A program made the translations under genes and the position numbers. Under the pieces are notes generated by a model. It saw only the letters and a program-made list of their open reading frames with translations. It did not search any database and was not told the DNA's origin. DNA of 43,353 bases from Woeseiaceae bacterium (lineage in GTDB: Bacteria; Pseudomonadota; Gammaproteobacteria; Steroidobacterales; Woeseiaceae). Shown here one piece after another: positions 25,865-33,956 of this stretch; the stretch's first letter is position 1, and each line of letters opens with the position of its first letter. The DNA is taken from contig JAHEFF010000028.1 in the NCBI GenBank assembly GCA_024640315.1, positions 1 to 43,353 on the forward strand. The letters are read 5' to 3'.

Positions 25865-26731
25865 TTAGTTAGCCAGGTCCTCGTAAACAGCCGCCAGCAT
25901 CGAGGCTGAGCCGCCGATTCGACCGCTACCCGCCCAGCGCTCGTCGTATTCTGCAGTAAGACCTGCGCCCTGAATCTCTTCGAGAGACTTGCCGTCACGA
26001 ATGGCAGCGGCAACCCGGTCGCGGATTACGACCAGCATGTTGCGAAAAGCGGTGACTTCTTCGACATTCGAGACGCCGCCATGGCCAGGGACAATTTTCG
26101 TATCCGCATCCGACTCTTCGATCAGGACGTTGAGCGCCTCGATCGTGCCCAGGTAGCTGCCACCATTCGCAACGTCGATATACGGAAACGTCGTCGTTCG
26201 GTAGACGTCGCCGGTGTGGATGACATTCGAACCCTGGAACTTGATGAACACGTCGCCATTGGTATGTGCATTCGGCACTTTGAAAACGTGGACAACCTCA
26301 CCATTGATATGGAAAGACATGTCGTCGCTGAACGTGATGAGCGGCGGCTCTTCCGCATACTCAGCCGCCAGCATCTGGCTGCGAACGTTGTCGTGACCGA
26401 AAATCATCGTGCCCATGCGGCCGAAATTTTCGTTGCCGCCAGTATGGTCGGGATGCATGTGAGTGTTGACAAGAAAACGTATCGGCTCGTCCGACAGCGA
26501 ACGAATGGCGGCAACGATACGCGCGGTCAGTGGCGCGTACTGATCGTCAATGAGGAAAACGCCGTCATCGCCGATGAACAATCCCATGTTGCCGCCGCGA
26601 CCCTCGATGTAGCTGACGCCGCCCGATACCGGGTGAATATTGATGACGACATCGTCAAAATCCTGGGCAATAGCGCTGCTGACCGGCAAGAGTGCGGCAG
26701 ACAGCAGCAATGTTTGAATAGCCTTGTTCAT
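25865..26731 (-). CDS. Exported metallo-beta-lactamase-fold hydrolase
   Basis: A 288-residue protein with a signal peptide (ends SAIAQ, residue 23). The metal-binding HxHxDH motif is complete as HMHPDH (H91, H93, D95, H96), followed by His in VPNAHTNGD, Asp in HTGDVY and a C-terminal His in VPGHGG. The family includes beta-lactamases, quinone-pathway lyases such as SoxH/PqqB relatives and many unassigned hydrolases; the sequence does not decide between them. ATG at 26731 has GGGGGAA about eight bases upstream and a plausible promoter at 26761-26789. It is divergent from the M20 gene and convergent with the lipocalin-like gene. Confidence 0.86.
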   Translation of the reverse strand: MNKAIQTLLLSAALLPVSSAIAQDFDDVVINIHPVSGGVSYIEGRGGNMGLFIGDDGVFLIDDQYAPLTARIVAAIRSLSDEPIRFLVNTHMHPDHTGGNENFGRMGTMIFGHDNVRSQMLAAEYAEEPPLITFSDDMSFHINGEVVHVFKVPNAHTNGDVFIKFQGSNVIHTGDVYRTTTFPYIDVANGGSYLGTIEALNVLIEESDADTKIVPGHGGVSNVEEVTAFRNMLVVIRDRVAAAIRDGKSLEEIQGAGLTAEYDERWAGSGRIGGSASMLAAVYEDLAN

Positions 26732-26760
26732 GGTAGCTTCCCCCGAAATTGGTTTTGTTA

Positions 26761-26789
26761 TGTATATCGGCAAATTGAGCCTAGCGCAA
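26761..26789 (-). promoter_or_regulatory. Candidate sigma70 promoter for the metallo-hydrolase gene
   Basis: On the minus strand, TTGCGC (26784-26789) and TATACA (26761-26766) are 17 bp apart. Transcription would start about 20 bp before the ATG at 26731, with the GGGGGAA ribosome site inside the leader. The -35 match is only 3 of 6, so this is a sequence-pattern call. Confidence 0.4.
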
Positions 26790-26884
26790 AGTCGGAGTCT
26801 GCACCAATCCTTGCGCGGCTGCGGTATTATCGGCACATAACAAGATGCCCGAAACCGGGCGCCCGGATCAAGCAGGGGGAAATC

Positions 26885-28498
26885 ATGAAGCGAATTCTCA
26901 CATTCGTCACCATTGCCACGCTTTCGCTGAGCGGCCTGGTTGCCGCTCAGGACGAAGAAATCACCGTCGAAGGCCCGCCACCGGAGCTCACCGGATTGAA
27001 GGCCGAAGCGGCACAGATGGTGAGCGACAAGCAGAAACTGACCCAGGAAATTGTGGACAGCCTGTTTTCCTTTTCAGAACTCGGCTTCCAGGAATTCGAG
27101 ACCCAGAGATACCTGACGGGCATCCTTGAGGAGAATGGATTCACCGTTGAGCACGGTGTTTCAGGTATCCCGAGTGCCTGGTGGGCGACCTGGGGCAGCG
27201 GCAAGCCGGTCATCGCACTGGGATCCGATGTGGACGGCATTCCGAAGTCATCACAAATGCCTGGCGTCGCCTACCGCCAACCAATGGTCGAGGGAGCTCC
27301 CGGACACGGCGAGGGTCACAATTCCGGCCAGGCTGTCAACATCACTGCGGCAATTGCAGTCAAGGAACTGATGGAGCGCAACAACCTGCCAGGCACGATC
27401 GTGCTCTGGCCCGGCATTGCTGAAGAACTGGTTGCAACCAAAGCCTGGTTCGCGAGAGATGGCCGCTATGATGGCGTCGACGCCGTCCTTTTCACGCATG
27501 TCGATGACTCGATGGCCGTCAGCTACGGGCAGGCAACGGGTACCGGTCTGGTATCTGTGGAATACACCTTCGACGGCGTGGCAGCCCATGGTGCCGGCGA
27601 CCCGTGGAAAGGTCGAAGCGCGCTGGATGCAGTCGAACTGATGAACGTTGCCTGGAATTTTCGCCGCGAACATCTGCACCCTTTACAGCGTTCCCACTAT
27701 GTCATCGTCGACGGCGGCGACCAGCCTAACGTGGTGCCGTCAAAGGCAACAGTCTGGTATTTCATACGTGAAATCACGGCGGACAAGATTCGCGAAAACT
27801 TCGCGACGCTTCAGCGTATTGCGGAAGGCGCGGCGATGATGACCGATACAGGAGTGTCGCGCAGAATTGTCGGCGCAGCCTACCCGCGGCATTTCAACAA
27901 ACCGATTGCCGAAGCGATGTACGAAAACATTCGCGCCGTGGGCATGCCCGAATGGTCCGATGACGACCAGGCTTTCGCCCGCGCATTCCAGGAATTTATG
28001 GAAGCGGAGGAAATCACGGGCCTGAAGACTGAAATCGACGACCTCGGCGTACCGCTTGAAGAGCCAAAGTCCGGTGGCTCGGACGATATCGGCGACGTGT
28101 CGTGGAATGTGCCGACAGTGACGCTACGTTTCCCCTCCAATATTGAGGGACGAACGGGCCACCATTGGTCAAGCGCCATCGCAATGGCAACCCCGGTCGC
28201 GCACAAAGGCGCGACCGCCGGGGCAAAAGTCGTTGCCGCAACGATGCTGGACCTGATCCAGGAGGAAGCACTCGTCGATGACGCATGGAAGTACTTCCGC
28301 GAGGAGCAGTCAGCAAACGAAACCTATGCGCCTTTCATCAGTGACGAGGACTTGCCAGCGATCGAGAAGAACACCGAAATCATGGGCACCTATAAAGAGA
28401 AGCTCAGCAAGTATTACTATGATCCGTCAAAATACGATACCTATCTCAAACAACTCGGCATCGACTATCCGCAACTCACCGACCCCAATGCGGAATGA
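26885..28498 (+). CDS. Exported M20-family amidohydrolase (AbgB-like)
   Basis: A 537-residue protein with a signal peptide (ends GLVAAQ). Metal-site motifs of the M20 fold are visible: SDVDGIP, PGHGEGHNSG, AEELVATK, FTHVDDS and a final GHHWSS. The lid domain is FDGVAAHGAGDPWKGRSALDAVELMNV. This matches aminobenzoyl-glutamate hydrolase subunit B (AbgB) and related amidases that cleave N-acyl amino acids or peptides. In common M20D enzymes the second motif is CGH; here it is EGH, so the Cys ligand is replaced. ATG at 26885 has CAGGGGG upstream. The same frame is open for 268 codons further upstream, antisense to the neighbouring gene, without biological meaning. Next gene follows by 36 bp. Confidence 0.86.
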   Translation: MKRILTFVTIATLSLSGLVAAQDEEITVEGPPPELTGLKAEAAQMVSDKQKLTQEIVDSLFSFSELGFQEFETQRYLTGILEENGFTVEHGVSGIPSAWWATWGSGKPVIALGSDVDGIPKSSQMPGVAYRQPMVEGAPGHGEGHNSGQAVNITAAIAVKELMERNNLPGTIVLWPGIAEELVATKAWFARDGRYDGVDAVLFTHVDDSMAVSYGQATGTGLVSVEYTFDGVAAHGAGDPWKGRSALDAVELMNVAWNFRREHLHPLQRSHYVIVDGGDQPNVVPSKATVWYFIREITADKIRENFATLQRIAEGAAMMTDTGVSRRIVGAAYPRHFNKPIAEAMYENIRAVGMPEWSDDDQAFARAFQEFMEAEEITGLKTEIDDLGVPLEEPKSGGSDDIGDVSWNVPTVTLRFPSNIEGRTGHHWSSAIAMATPVAHKGATAGAKVVAATMLDLIQEEALVDDAWKYFREEQSANETYAPFISDEDLPAIEKNTEIMGTYKEKLSKYYYDPSKYDTYLKQLGIDYPQLTDPNAE

Positions 28499-28534
28499 CC
28501 GGCGGACATTCAGAATTACGAAGAGGACGCATTC

Positions 28535-29503
28535 GTGAATAAAAAATCAGCAGTACTGGCCACTGTGCTGGCAGCCTGCCTGCCGTTAACGACCATGGCG
28601 GCAGACACGATCAAGATCGACGTCATCAAGAATCCCTACGGTGGTGGGCGAAACACGCCCGAGCTGTCCACCAATCCGGACTACATTCATGCCGCGGGGC
28701 TCGAACGCCTGATCGAAGGCTGGGGTGGCGAACTGATCAGACCTGTGCAGGACGTTCGACTGAAACCCGAACAGGAACATCATTACGGCGAGTGGAATCG
28801 CATGGCGCTGGCAAACGCCAATTTTGCGGACAAGGTTCGCGAAGGACTGCAGGACGACATGATCACCGTCGGCCTGGAGGCCAATTGCAACGATCTCCTC
28901 GGCATGCTGTCCGGACTGAAGTATGACTCTGACGGCAACGCCCGCAAAGTCGGGCTCGTGTTTTACGATTCCCACGGCGACTTCAATGTCCCGGAAACGA
29001 CTTTGTCAGGCATGCTGGGCGGCATGCCGGTTGCTGTTGCCGCCGGACATGCACTGCATAACCTTCGCAACACGACGGGGCTCACGGAACCACTACCCAT
29101 GAGTCACATCATGTGGGGTGGCGTGCGTGATCTCGATCCGCTCGAGGCGGACCGGTTTCGTGAGTACGAGGTACGGCAGGTATCCGTCCAGGACATCCGC
29201 GAGATCAATGACAACTTCCGCAACCAGTTCAATGCACTGGCAGACGAGGTCGACGTTGTCTACGTACACGTGGATATGGATGTTCTCGAACCGAACGAAG
29301 TGCCGGGCCATGGCCTGGCGGTCCCAGATGGACCGAGCAGCAAGGCGCTGGCGGCGGCTATCGGCGTTATGTTTGAGAATCCGAAAACGGTTGCGCTGGG
29401 TATCGCCTCAACCCCCTCGTTCAATGCAGATCCGGACGGCGTGAGCCGACAGGCTGCTTTGAACCTGATCGAAGGCGCCATCAAGGGCGCACAGACCCGC
29501 TAA
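28535..29503 (+). CDS. Exported arginase/agmatinase-family protein
   Basis: A 322-residue protein with a ureohydrolase fold and a Sec signal peptide (ends TTMAAD). Metal ligands are D145, H147 and D149 in YDSHGDFN and D247 and D249 in VDMDVLEP. The usual first ligand motif GGDHS is replaced by GLEANCND, with Cys118 at about the His position, a variant I associate with a less-studied arginase-family branch. Classic arginases and agmatinases are cytosolic, so export is notable. The start is GTG at 28535 with AGAGGA seven bases upstream. It lies 36 bp behind the M20 enzyme and 7 bp before the VasI-like gene. Substrate is not predictable; a guanidino compound is expected from the fold. Confidence 0.84.
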   Translation: MNKKSAVLATVLAACLPLTTMAADTIKIDVIKNPYGGGRNTPELSTNPDYIHAAGLERLIEGWGGELIRPVQDVRLKPEQEHHYGEWNRMALANANFADKVREGLQDDMITVGLEANCNDLLGMLSGLKYDSDGNARKVGLVFYDSHGDFNVPETTLSGMLGGMPVAVAAGHALHNLRNTTGLTEPLPMSHIMWGGVRDLDPLEADRFREYEVRQVSVQDIREINDNFRNQFNALADEVDVVYVHVDMDVLEPNEVPGHGLAVPDGPSSKALAAAIGVMFENPKTVALGIASTPSFNADPDGVSRQAALNLIEGAIKGAQTR

Positions 29504-29510
29504 GGAATCA

Positions 29511-30005
29511 ATGGTGCGAAAACTGATCTCATGCCTGTTAGTCCTGCCCGCGATCACGTGGGCGGGAGAGCCCGCCTGGAACATTGAAGCAGGTGCGGGT
29601 GAATTCGAAACCGTCGCATCGCTGAGCCAGGATGCCGCCAACACGATCAAGGACGAGTCCTTCTCAAAGGATGTCACACCGCGACTGTCTTTCAGCTGCG
29701 CGCCGGGCAACCCGACCGTTACCGCATCCATCGACTGGCAACGGTTTATTTCATCATTCAGCACGGAGATCGGCTTCAAGGTCGACGACGGCAAATTCAC
29801 GTGGGTGAAGTGGAAGATGGACGACTCGGAAAAAGTAACGATCAGTCCGTCTGCCGATGACACAAAGAAAATTGTTGAGCTATTGTCGAGCGGCGAGCGG
29901 TTGCGTGTGGAGGTCTCTCCCTACTCGGAGGGCCCTGTTGAAGTCTGGTTTGACCTGACTGGTCTGGCCGACGGCCTGATCGAACTGGAGAAGACCTGCC
30001 AGTAG
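29511..30005 (+). CDS. Exported VasI-like protein of unknown role
   Basis: A 164-residue protein with a signal peptide (ends AITWAGEP). Two cysteines (in FSCAPG and the C-terminal KTCQ) probably form a disulfide in the periplasm. The layout, including SFSCAPGNPTVTASIDW, VSPYSEGPVEVWFDLTGL and EKTC, resembles the VasI/DUF family sometimes named after type VI secretion genes, but no type VI genes are nearby. ATG at 29511 follows AAGGA and starts seven bp after the arginase-family stop, so it is probably translated from the same mRNA. It ends seven bp from the convergent reductase gene. Confidence 0.72.
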   Translation: MVRKLISCLLVLPAITWAGEPAWNIEAGAGEFETVASLSQDAANTIKDESFSKDVTPRLSFSCAPGNPTVTASIDWQRFISSFSTEIGFKVDDGKFTWVKWKMDDSEKVTISPSADDTKKIVELLSSGERLRVEVSPYSEGPVEVWFDLTGLADGLIELEKTCQ

Positions 30006-30012
30006 AAACCGG

Positions 30013-31047
30013 CTATTCCGCCTCGCCTTCGATTCCCAGCCTTTCGTGCATGATCGGACTCGTCGTCGTGTACTGCACGTGAACCTTTTTCTCCGGCTCG
30101 ATGCGTTGCTTGATCGCGAACGCGGCAAGCGCAGCTTCATGAAAGCCGCAGAGAATCAGCTTCTTTTTACCCGGGTAGTAATTGATGTCGCCGACGGCAT
30201 AGATTCCCGGCTCTGACGTCTCGAACTTCTCGGTGTCCACATTGATCGTCTTGCGGTTGATATCCAGGCCCCACTCCGCGATCGGTCCAAGCTTGGGCGC
30301 CAGGCCGAAAAAGACCAGCACGTGATCGGCTTCAACCTCCGTCGCTTCGCCTTCTTTCGGCTGGATGACAATCGAGGTCACGTGCCCATCCTCGCCGTTG
30401 ATGGCAGACGCTTTGGCACTCGTAAATTCGTCGATAACGCCGTCCGCAACCAGTTGCTTCATCTTGGACACTGAATCAGGCATAGCCCTGTATTCATCGC
30501 GGCGATGGACCAACGTTATTCGTTCCGCCTTGCCGGCCAGCTCCAGCACCCAGTCCAGTGCCGAGTCGCCGCCGCCGAGGATGACCAGTTTCTTGCCGAA
30601 GAACTGCTTCGGATCGCGAACGCGATAGTGGAGCGTCTTGTCCGTAAAATCTTCGGCATTCGGAACGCGAATCGGCCGTGGCTGAAATGATCCCACACCA
30701 GCGGCGATTACAATGGCCTTGGCGTTGAATTGTTTGCCGGCGCTCGTCTCTACAAAGAACGTGTCATCTTCCTGACGGCGCACCGCCTCCACTTCCTCGC
30801 CCAGATGCATGCCACAATGGAACGGCTCAATTTGCTTGAGCAGCGCATTGGTGAGCTCATCACCTGTGCACTCAGGAATTGCGGGAATATCGTAAATCGG
30901 TTTGTCCGGATACAACTCCGTGCACTGGCCACCAGGCTGCCGAATCGTATCGATAATCTCCGCTTTGAGCCCCAAAAGGCCCAGCTCGAAAACCTGGAAC
31001 AGTCCGCACGGACCGGCTCCAACGATGACGACATCTGTATTGATCAC
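30013..31047 (-). CDS. Ferredoxin/flavodoxin-NADP+ reductase, thioredoxin-reductase-like type
   Basis: A 344-residue two-dinucleotide flavoprotein. The FAD motif is VIVGAGPCGLF (8-18), the NADPH motif is VILGGGDSALDW and the second FAD motif is GIYAVGDINYYPGK. The redox-active CxxC of thioredoxin reductases is absent, and the GGQCTELYPDKPIYDIP segment is typical of the FNR type 2 group, which transfers electrons between NADPH and ferredoxin or flavodoxin. The GTG start at 31047 is supported by GAGGAA eight bases upstream. It is 85 bp downstream of the GST gene on the same strand and may supply reducing power, for example to the oxygenase of this cluster, but that link is inferred. Confidence 0.9.
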   Translation of the reverse strand: MINTDVVIVGAGPCGLFQVFELGLLGLKAEIIDTIRQPGGQCTELYPDKPIYDIPAIPECTGDELTNALLKQIEPFHCGMHLGEEVEAVRRQEDDTFFVETSAGKQFNAKAIVIAAGVGSFQPRPIRVPNAEDFTDKTLHYRVRDPKQFFGKKLVILGGGDSALDWVLELAGKAERITLVHRRDEYRAMPDSVSKMKQLVADGVIDEFTSAKASAINGEDGHVTSIVIQPKEGEATEVEADHVLVFFGLAPKLGPIAEWGLDINRKTINVDTEKFETSEPGIYAVGDINYYPGKKKLILCGFHEAALAAFAIKQRIEPEKKVHVQYTTTSPIMHERLGIEGEAE

Positions 31048-31132
31048 GATTACGCTTCCTCTGAAATTCGAGACGCATTGTCCTGACTATGCGCTCGCTC
31101 CGCAATACGCGCGGAATAAGTGATAGCCGCAA

Positions 31133-31747
31133 TTACAGACTAATCGGACAGGCCTGAAACTCCGGCAGCGCTTCGGCCATTGCCGAAAACTTTACCAGGC
31201 CGGGATGCGCTGCCTCGGTGACAATCTGCGGGAAATGAAGCTGCAGGAATCGCCACGTTATCGCCGTGCTGATATCTGCCTGTGTAATTTCGCTGGCAAA
31301 CAGCCACGCCGACCCGTCACCAACCGATTGCTCCATCAGCGTTGTCGCTTCGATCAATTGCTCCTGGATACGGTCCAACCAGGGTTGATGCTGGACCTCT
31401 TCCGGCCGGTGCTTCAGTTCGTAAATCATTTGCACGGCTTTTTCCATCGCAATCAGCGAGGTACCGATCACGTTCAATGCTCGAATGTAATTCGCTTCGT
31501 CAGAAGGCATCAAGCGTTGCCCGCCCGCCAGTGACTCGAGATAGTCGATGATTAGCGTAGAGTCCACCAGGATCTGGCCGTCGTCACAAATTAGCGTGGG
31601 CACTTTCACCAAAGGATTTATTTTTCGAAACTCGTCGTAGTCGCGGAAGATGGAAAGCTCCCGATGTTCATACGGAATTTCCAGGAACTGCGCGGTCACG
31701 CCCACGCGCCTGACATAAGGCGAATCCATATAACCAATTAGCTGCAT
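31133..31747 (-). CDS. Glutathione S-transferase family protein
   Basis: A 204-residue cytosolic protein with an N-terminal thioredoxin-like domain (MQLIGYMDSPYVRRVGVTAQ, then NPLVKVPTLICDDG and VDSTLIIDYLE, which form the glutathione site) and an all-helical C-terminal domain. The catalytic residue may be Ser9 in DSPYVRR. ATG at 31747 overlaps the end of the M23 gene by 10 bp and has TGGAG eight bases upstream, so it is translationally coupled. Family members conjugate glutathione to electrophiles or act as peroxidase or isomerase; the substrate is not inferable. It is the fifth gene of the coupled cassette that starts at 37027. Confidence 0.88.
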   Translation of the reverse strand: MQLIGYMDSPYVRRVGVTAQFLEIPYEHRELSIFRDYDEFRKINPLVKVPTLICDDGQILVDSTLIIDYLESLAGGQRLMPSDEANYIRALNVIGTSLIAMEKAVQMIYELKHRPEEVQHQPWLDRIQEQLIEATTLMEQSVGDGSAWLFASEITQADISTAITWRFLQLHFPQIVTEAAHPGLVKFSAMAEALPEFQACPISL

Positions 31748-32412
31748 TGCGCGTACTCCAGTTGTTCGTGTGCACATTCAGGAAAAAAGCGGGCGGGACT
31801 CGGCGATATCTCCAGCCAGTATGATTGCTGGCTCGCGTAGGCTACACCGGGAAAATCGACGCCCAGGCCGAGCAAATCGTTGATGAGTTGAAAGTGAAGG
31901 TGTGGCGGCCAGTTTCCATTGGCCGGTGGCCCACCGACACAGGCGATTTGCTCGCCGGCACGAACTGACTGACCTTCCTGGAGACGTTCGAGCGTGTCCA
32001 GCGACAGATGACCGTACAAGGTGAAGAATTCCCCCCCCGACTCGTTCTCATGTTTGACGATCAGCATGGGTCCATAGTCGAGCTCGGCATCATTATTGGC
32101 AAGATACTCGACTGTGCCATCCAGCGGCGACATGACCGGCGTTCCTTCGCGGCAAAACAGGTCGATGCCCATGTGAATCGTGCGGCTCTCTTCCGATTCA
32201 GCACTTGCGAAATTCTCGTTGCTGTAGAGCTCGCGCGGTTCAGCGTAGCGGCCAAAGGCGAATGCAGTTCCGGCCTCGGCCATGGTTCGGTCGATCAGTT
32301 CACCCAGGGTCGCCACATCGAGCCCCGCAATATCCTGCCCGCATAGCTGAGCGCCATGGCTCAGATCGAGCACGATGGCCCGGCCATCCGTTTGTATGAT
32401 TGAAATGCTCAC
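31738..32412 (-). CDS. M23-family peptidase without signal peptide
   Basis: A 224-residue protein. The LytM/M23 zinc site is complete: H80 and D84 in IHMGIDLF, H135 in TLYGHLS, and H171 and H173 in PHLHFQL. Nearly all M23 peptidases act outside the cytoplasm on peptidoglycan cross-bridges, but this one has no signal peptide or transmembrane helix and starts with a cytosolic-looking MSISIIQTDG. An M23 domain of this kind is also known fused to aminotransferases, which supports a role on small cytoplasmic peptides. Start is GTG at 32412, overlapping the deacylase stop as GTGA; its Shine-Dalgarno is weak. The gene overlaps the GST start by 10 bp. Confidence 0.84.
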   Translation of the reverse strand: MSISIIQTDGRAIVLDLSHGAQLCGQDIAGLDVATLGELIDRTMAEAGTAFAFGRYAEPRELYSNENFASAESEESRTIHMGIDLFCREGTPVMSPLDGTVEYLANNDAELDYGPMLIVKHENESGGEFFTLYGHLSLDTLERLQEGQSVRAGEQIACVGGPPANGNWPPHLHFQLINDLLGLGVDFPGVAYASQQSYWLEISPSPARFFPECAHEQLEYAQCS

Positions 32413-33956
32413 TCTGGTTTAAGAACACGGCCGTGCAGAACCTCGTTTCGCACACCATTTTCCCTGGCAACCTTGCCATTGACGATGACAATGTCGAATC
32501 CATCAGCCAGCTGCAGTGGATCCGGATAGGTGGCGTTGGCACGCACATTCTGCGGATCAAAAATAATGATGTCCGCCATCATGTTCGCTTTGACCGCTCC
32601 TCGATCCGGCATGCCAAGCACATACGCGGCAAATGATGTCATTTTGCGAACGGCATCAGGCAACGTCAGCATCTTTTGCTCGTTGACGTAGGTTTCAATG
32701 ATCTTCGCGAAAGTGCCATGCCCGCGCGGGTGGAAACCGGTCGGGCTGCCATCGGAACAAACGCCGACGTTCGGATCCTGCAGCAGACGTCCCTGTAGCT
32801 CATCGTTCATCACAAAGTATGCGCCCGATACGCCCTGGGGACCGATGACATCAATCAAGACATCTTCGAACGGCATTTCCATTTCGTGAGCGAGATCTGC
32901 CAGTGTTTTGCCGGTCCACGGGTCCGTTCCAAGCAAAGTCGCCTCGGGTCCGTTACGCCGGTTGATGCGATTGCGCAGGAATTCGGCCAACTCGTTCCGT
33001 CGCTCAATCTTTGCCGCATCGAACTGCTCCTGCGTCTTCGCCCAGACAGGAAACACGATGTCGATGCCGGTATAGCTGGCGGTGTAGGGATAGATCTCGG
33101 CTGTTACGCTGATGCCGGACGCACGCGCGTCATCAAGAATCCCGAGTATCGCCTCGGCTCTCTCCTTGCCATTACCGTAAACAGACTTCAGGTGCGAAAC
33201 ATGAATTCGCGCGTCCTCACCCTGCTCCAGCAATTCGGCAATGGAGGCTTCCAGCTGGTCATCGTCCTCGTTGCGCATGTGGCTCATCACCATGCGGTTT
33301 TTTTGCCCGACGACTTTCGCCAGTGCGCGCAATTCACTCGTATCCGCATTCAAACCCGGGTTGTATTCAAGGCCCGTACTCAAACCGAATGTGTAATCCA
33401 GTGCCTCGTCCAGAATATCGAGCATCCGCTGCATGTCTTGAGGCTCCGGCGAGTCCGACATGCCAATGCCTGATTGATCCCTGATTGTGCCATGACCGAT
33501 AAACATCGCGAGATTCGTACCGATACCCTTTTGTTCAACGTCAGACAGCCAGTCGGATAACGGCTGCACATCCGGACTGTCTCCATCCTGACCCAGCGTT
33601 ATCGTCGTGACGCCCATCGCCAGGAAATTTTCCATTTCCGGCGTTTCCAGCGGATTTCCATGTGAGTGCAGATCAATGAAACCGGGCGCGACAATCCTTC
33701 CTGACGCATCTATCGTCCTGACGATGCGGCTTTGACGATCCGAGTCGCTAAATGCTGTATCGCCGACAAATACGATCTGGTCACCAACAACGACGACATC
33801 CGCTTCCACAGCGTCGTTACCGAGACCATCGAGTACCCGGCCGTTTTCTATAAGGAGATCAACGACCGCATGCTCCGGCAAGAATGGTTCCATCGCGGGC
33901 TGGCATGCTGCCAGTGCAACAAGCAATGTCGCCGCGAACAGGTTCTTACTATTCAT
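32409..33956 (-). CDS. N-acyl-D-amino-acid deacylase family lipoprotein
   Basis: A 515-residue amidohydrolase with a lipoprotein signal (lipobox ALAAC, Cys18). Metal-binding HSH is at 97-99 in GFIDLHSHGN, followed by the D-aminoacylase-type AMGVTTITLG, ARIHVSHLKS and SDGSPTGFHPRGHGTF blocks. In the best studied D-aminoacylases the strand after GVTT ends GNCG with a metal-linked Cys; here it reads GQDG (Q123, D124), marking a different branch. The family hydrolyses N-acyl-D-amino acids or D-amino acid-containing dipeptides. A membrane-anchored location is unusual for a deacylase. Start ATG at 33956 overlaps the S9 peptidase stop by 8 bp; its stop overlaps the M23 start by 4 bp. Confidence 0.86.
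   Translation of the reverse strand: MNSKNLFAATLLVALAACQPAMEPFLPEHAVVDLLIENGRVLDGLGNDAVEADVVVVGDQIVFVGDTAFSDSDRQSRIVRTIDASGRIVAPGFIDLHSHGNPLETPEMENFLAMGVTTITLGQDGDSPDVQPLSDWLSDVEQKGIGTNLAMFIGHGTIRDQSGIGMSDSPEPQDMQRMLDILDEALDYTFGLSTGLEYNPGLNADTSELRALAKVVGQKNRMVMSHMRNEDDDQLEASIAELLEQGEDARIHVSHLKSVYGNGKERAEAILGILDDARASGISVTAEIYPYTASYTGIDIVFPVWAKTQEQFDAAKIERRNELAEFLRNRINRRNGPEATLLGTDPWTGKTLADLAHEMEMPFEDVLIDVIGPQGVSGAYFVMNDELQGRLLQDPNVGVCSDGSPTGFHPRGHGTFAKIIETYVNEQKMLTLPDAVRKMTSFAAYVLGMPDRGAVKANMMADIIIFDPQNVRANATYPDPLQLADGFDIVIVNGKVARENGVRNEVLHGRVLKPE

Noticed and set aside
26081..26884. Long open frame on the plus strand in front of the M20 gene (268 codons)
   Set aside because: It is antisense to the metallo-hydrolase gene, has no ribosome site or domain, and the signal peptide and Shine-Dalgarno place the real start at 26885.
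29511..30005. Type VI secretion component
   Set aside because: Resemblance to VasI only; no other type VI gene is in the window.
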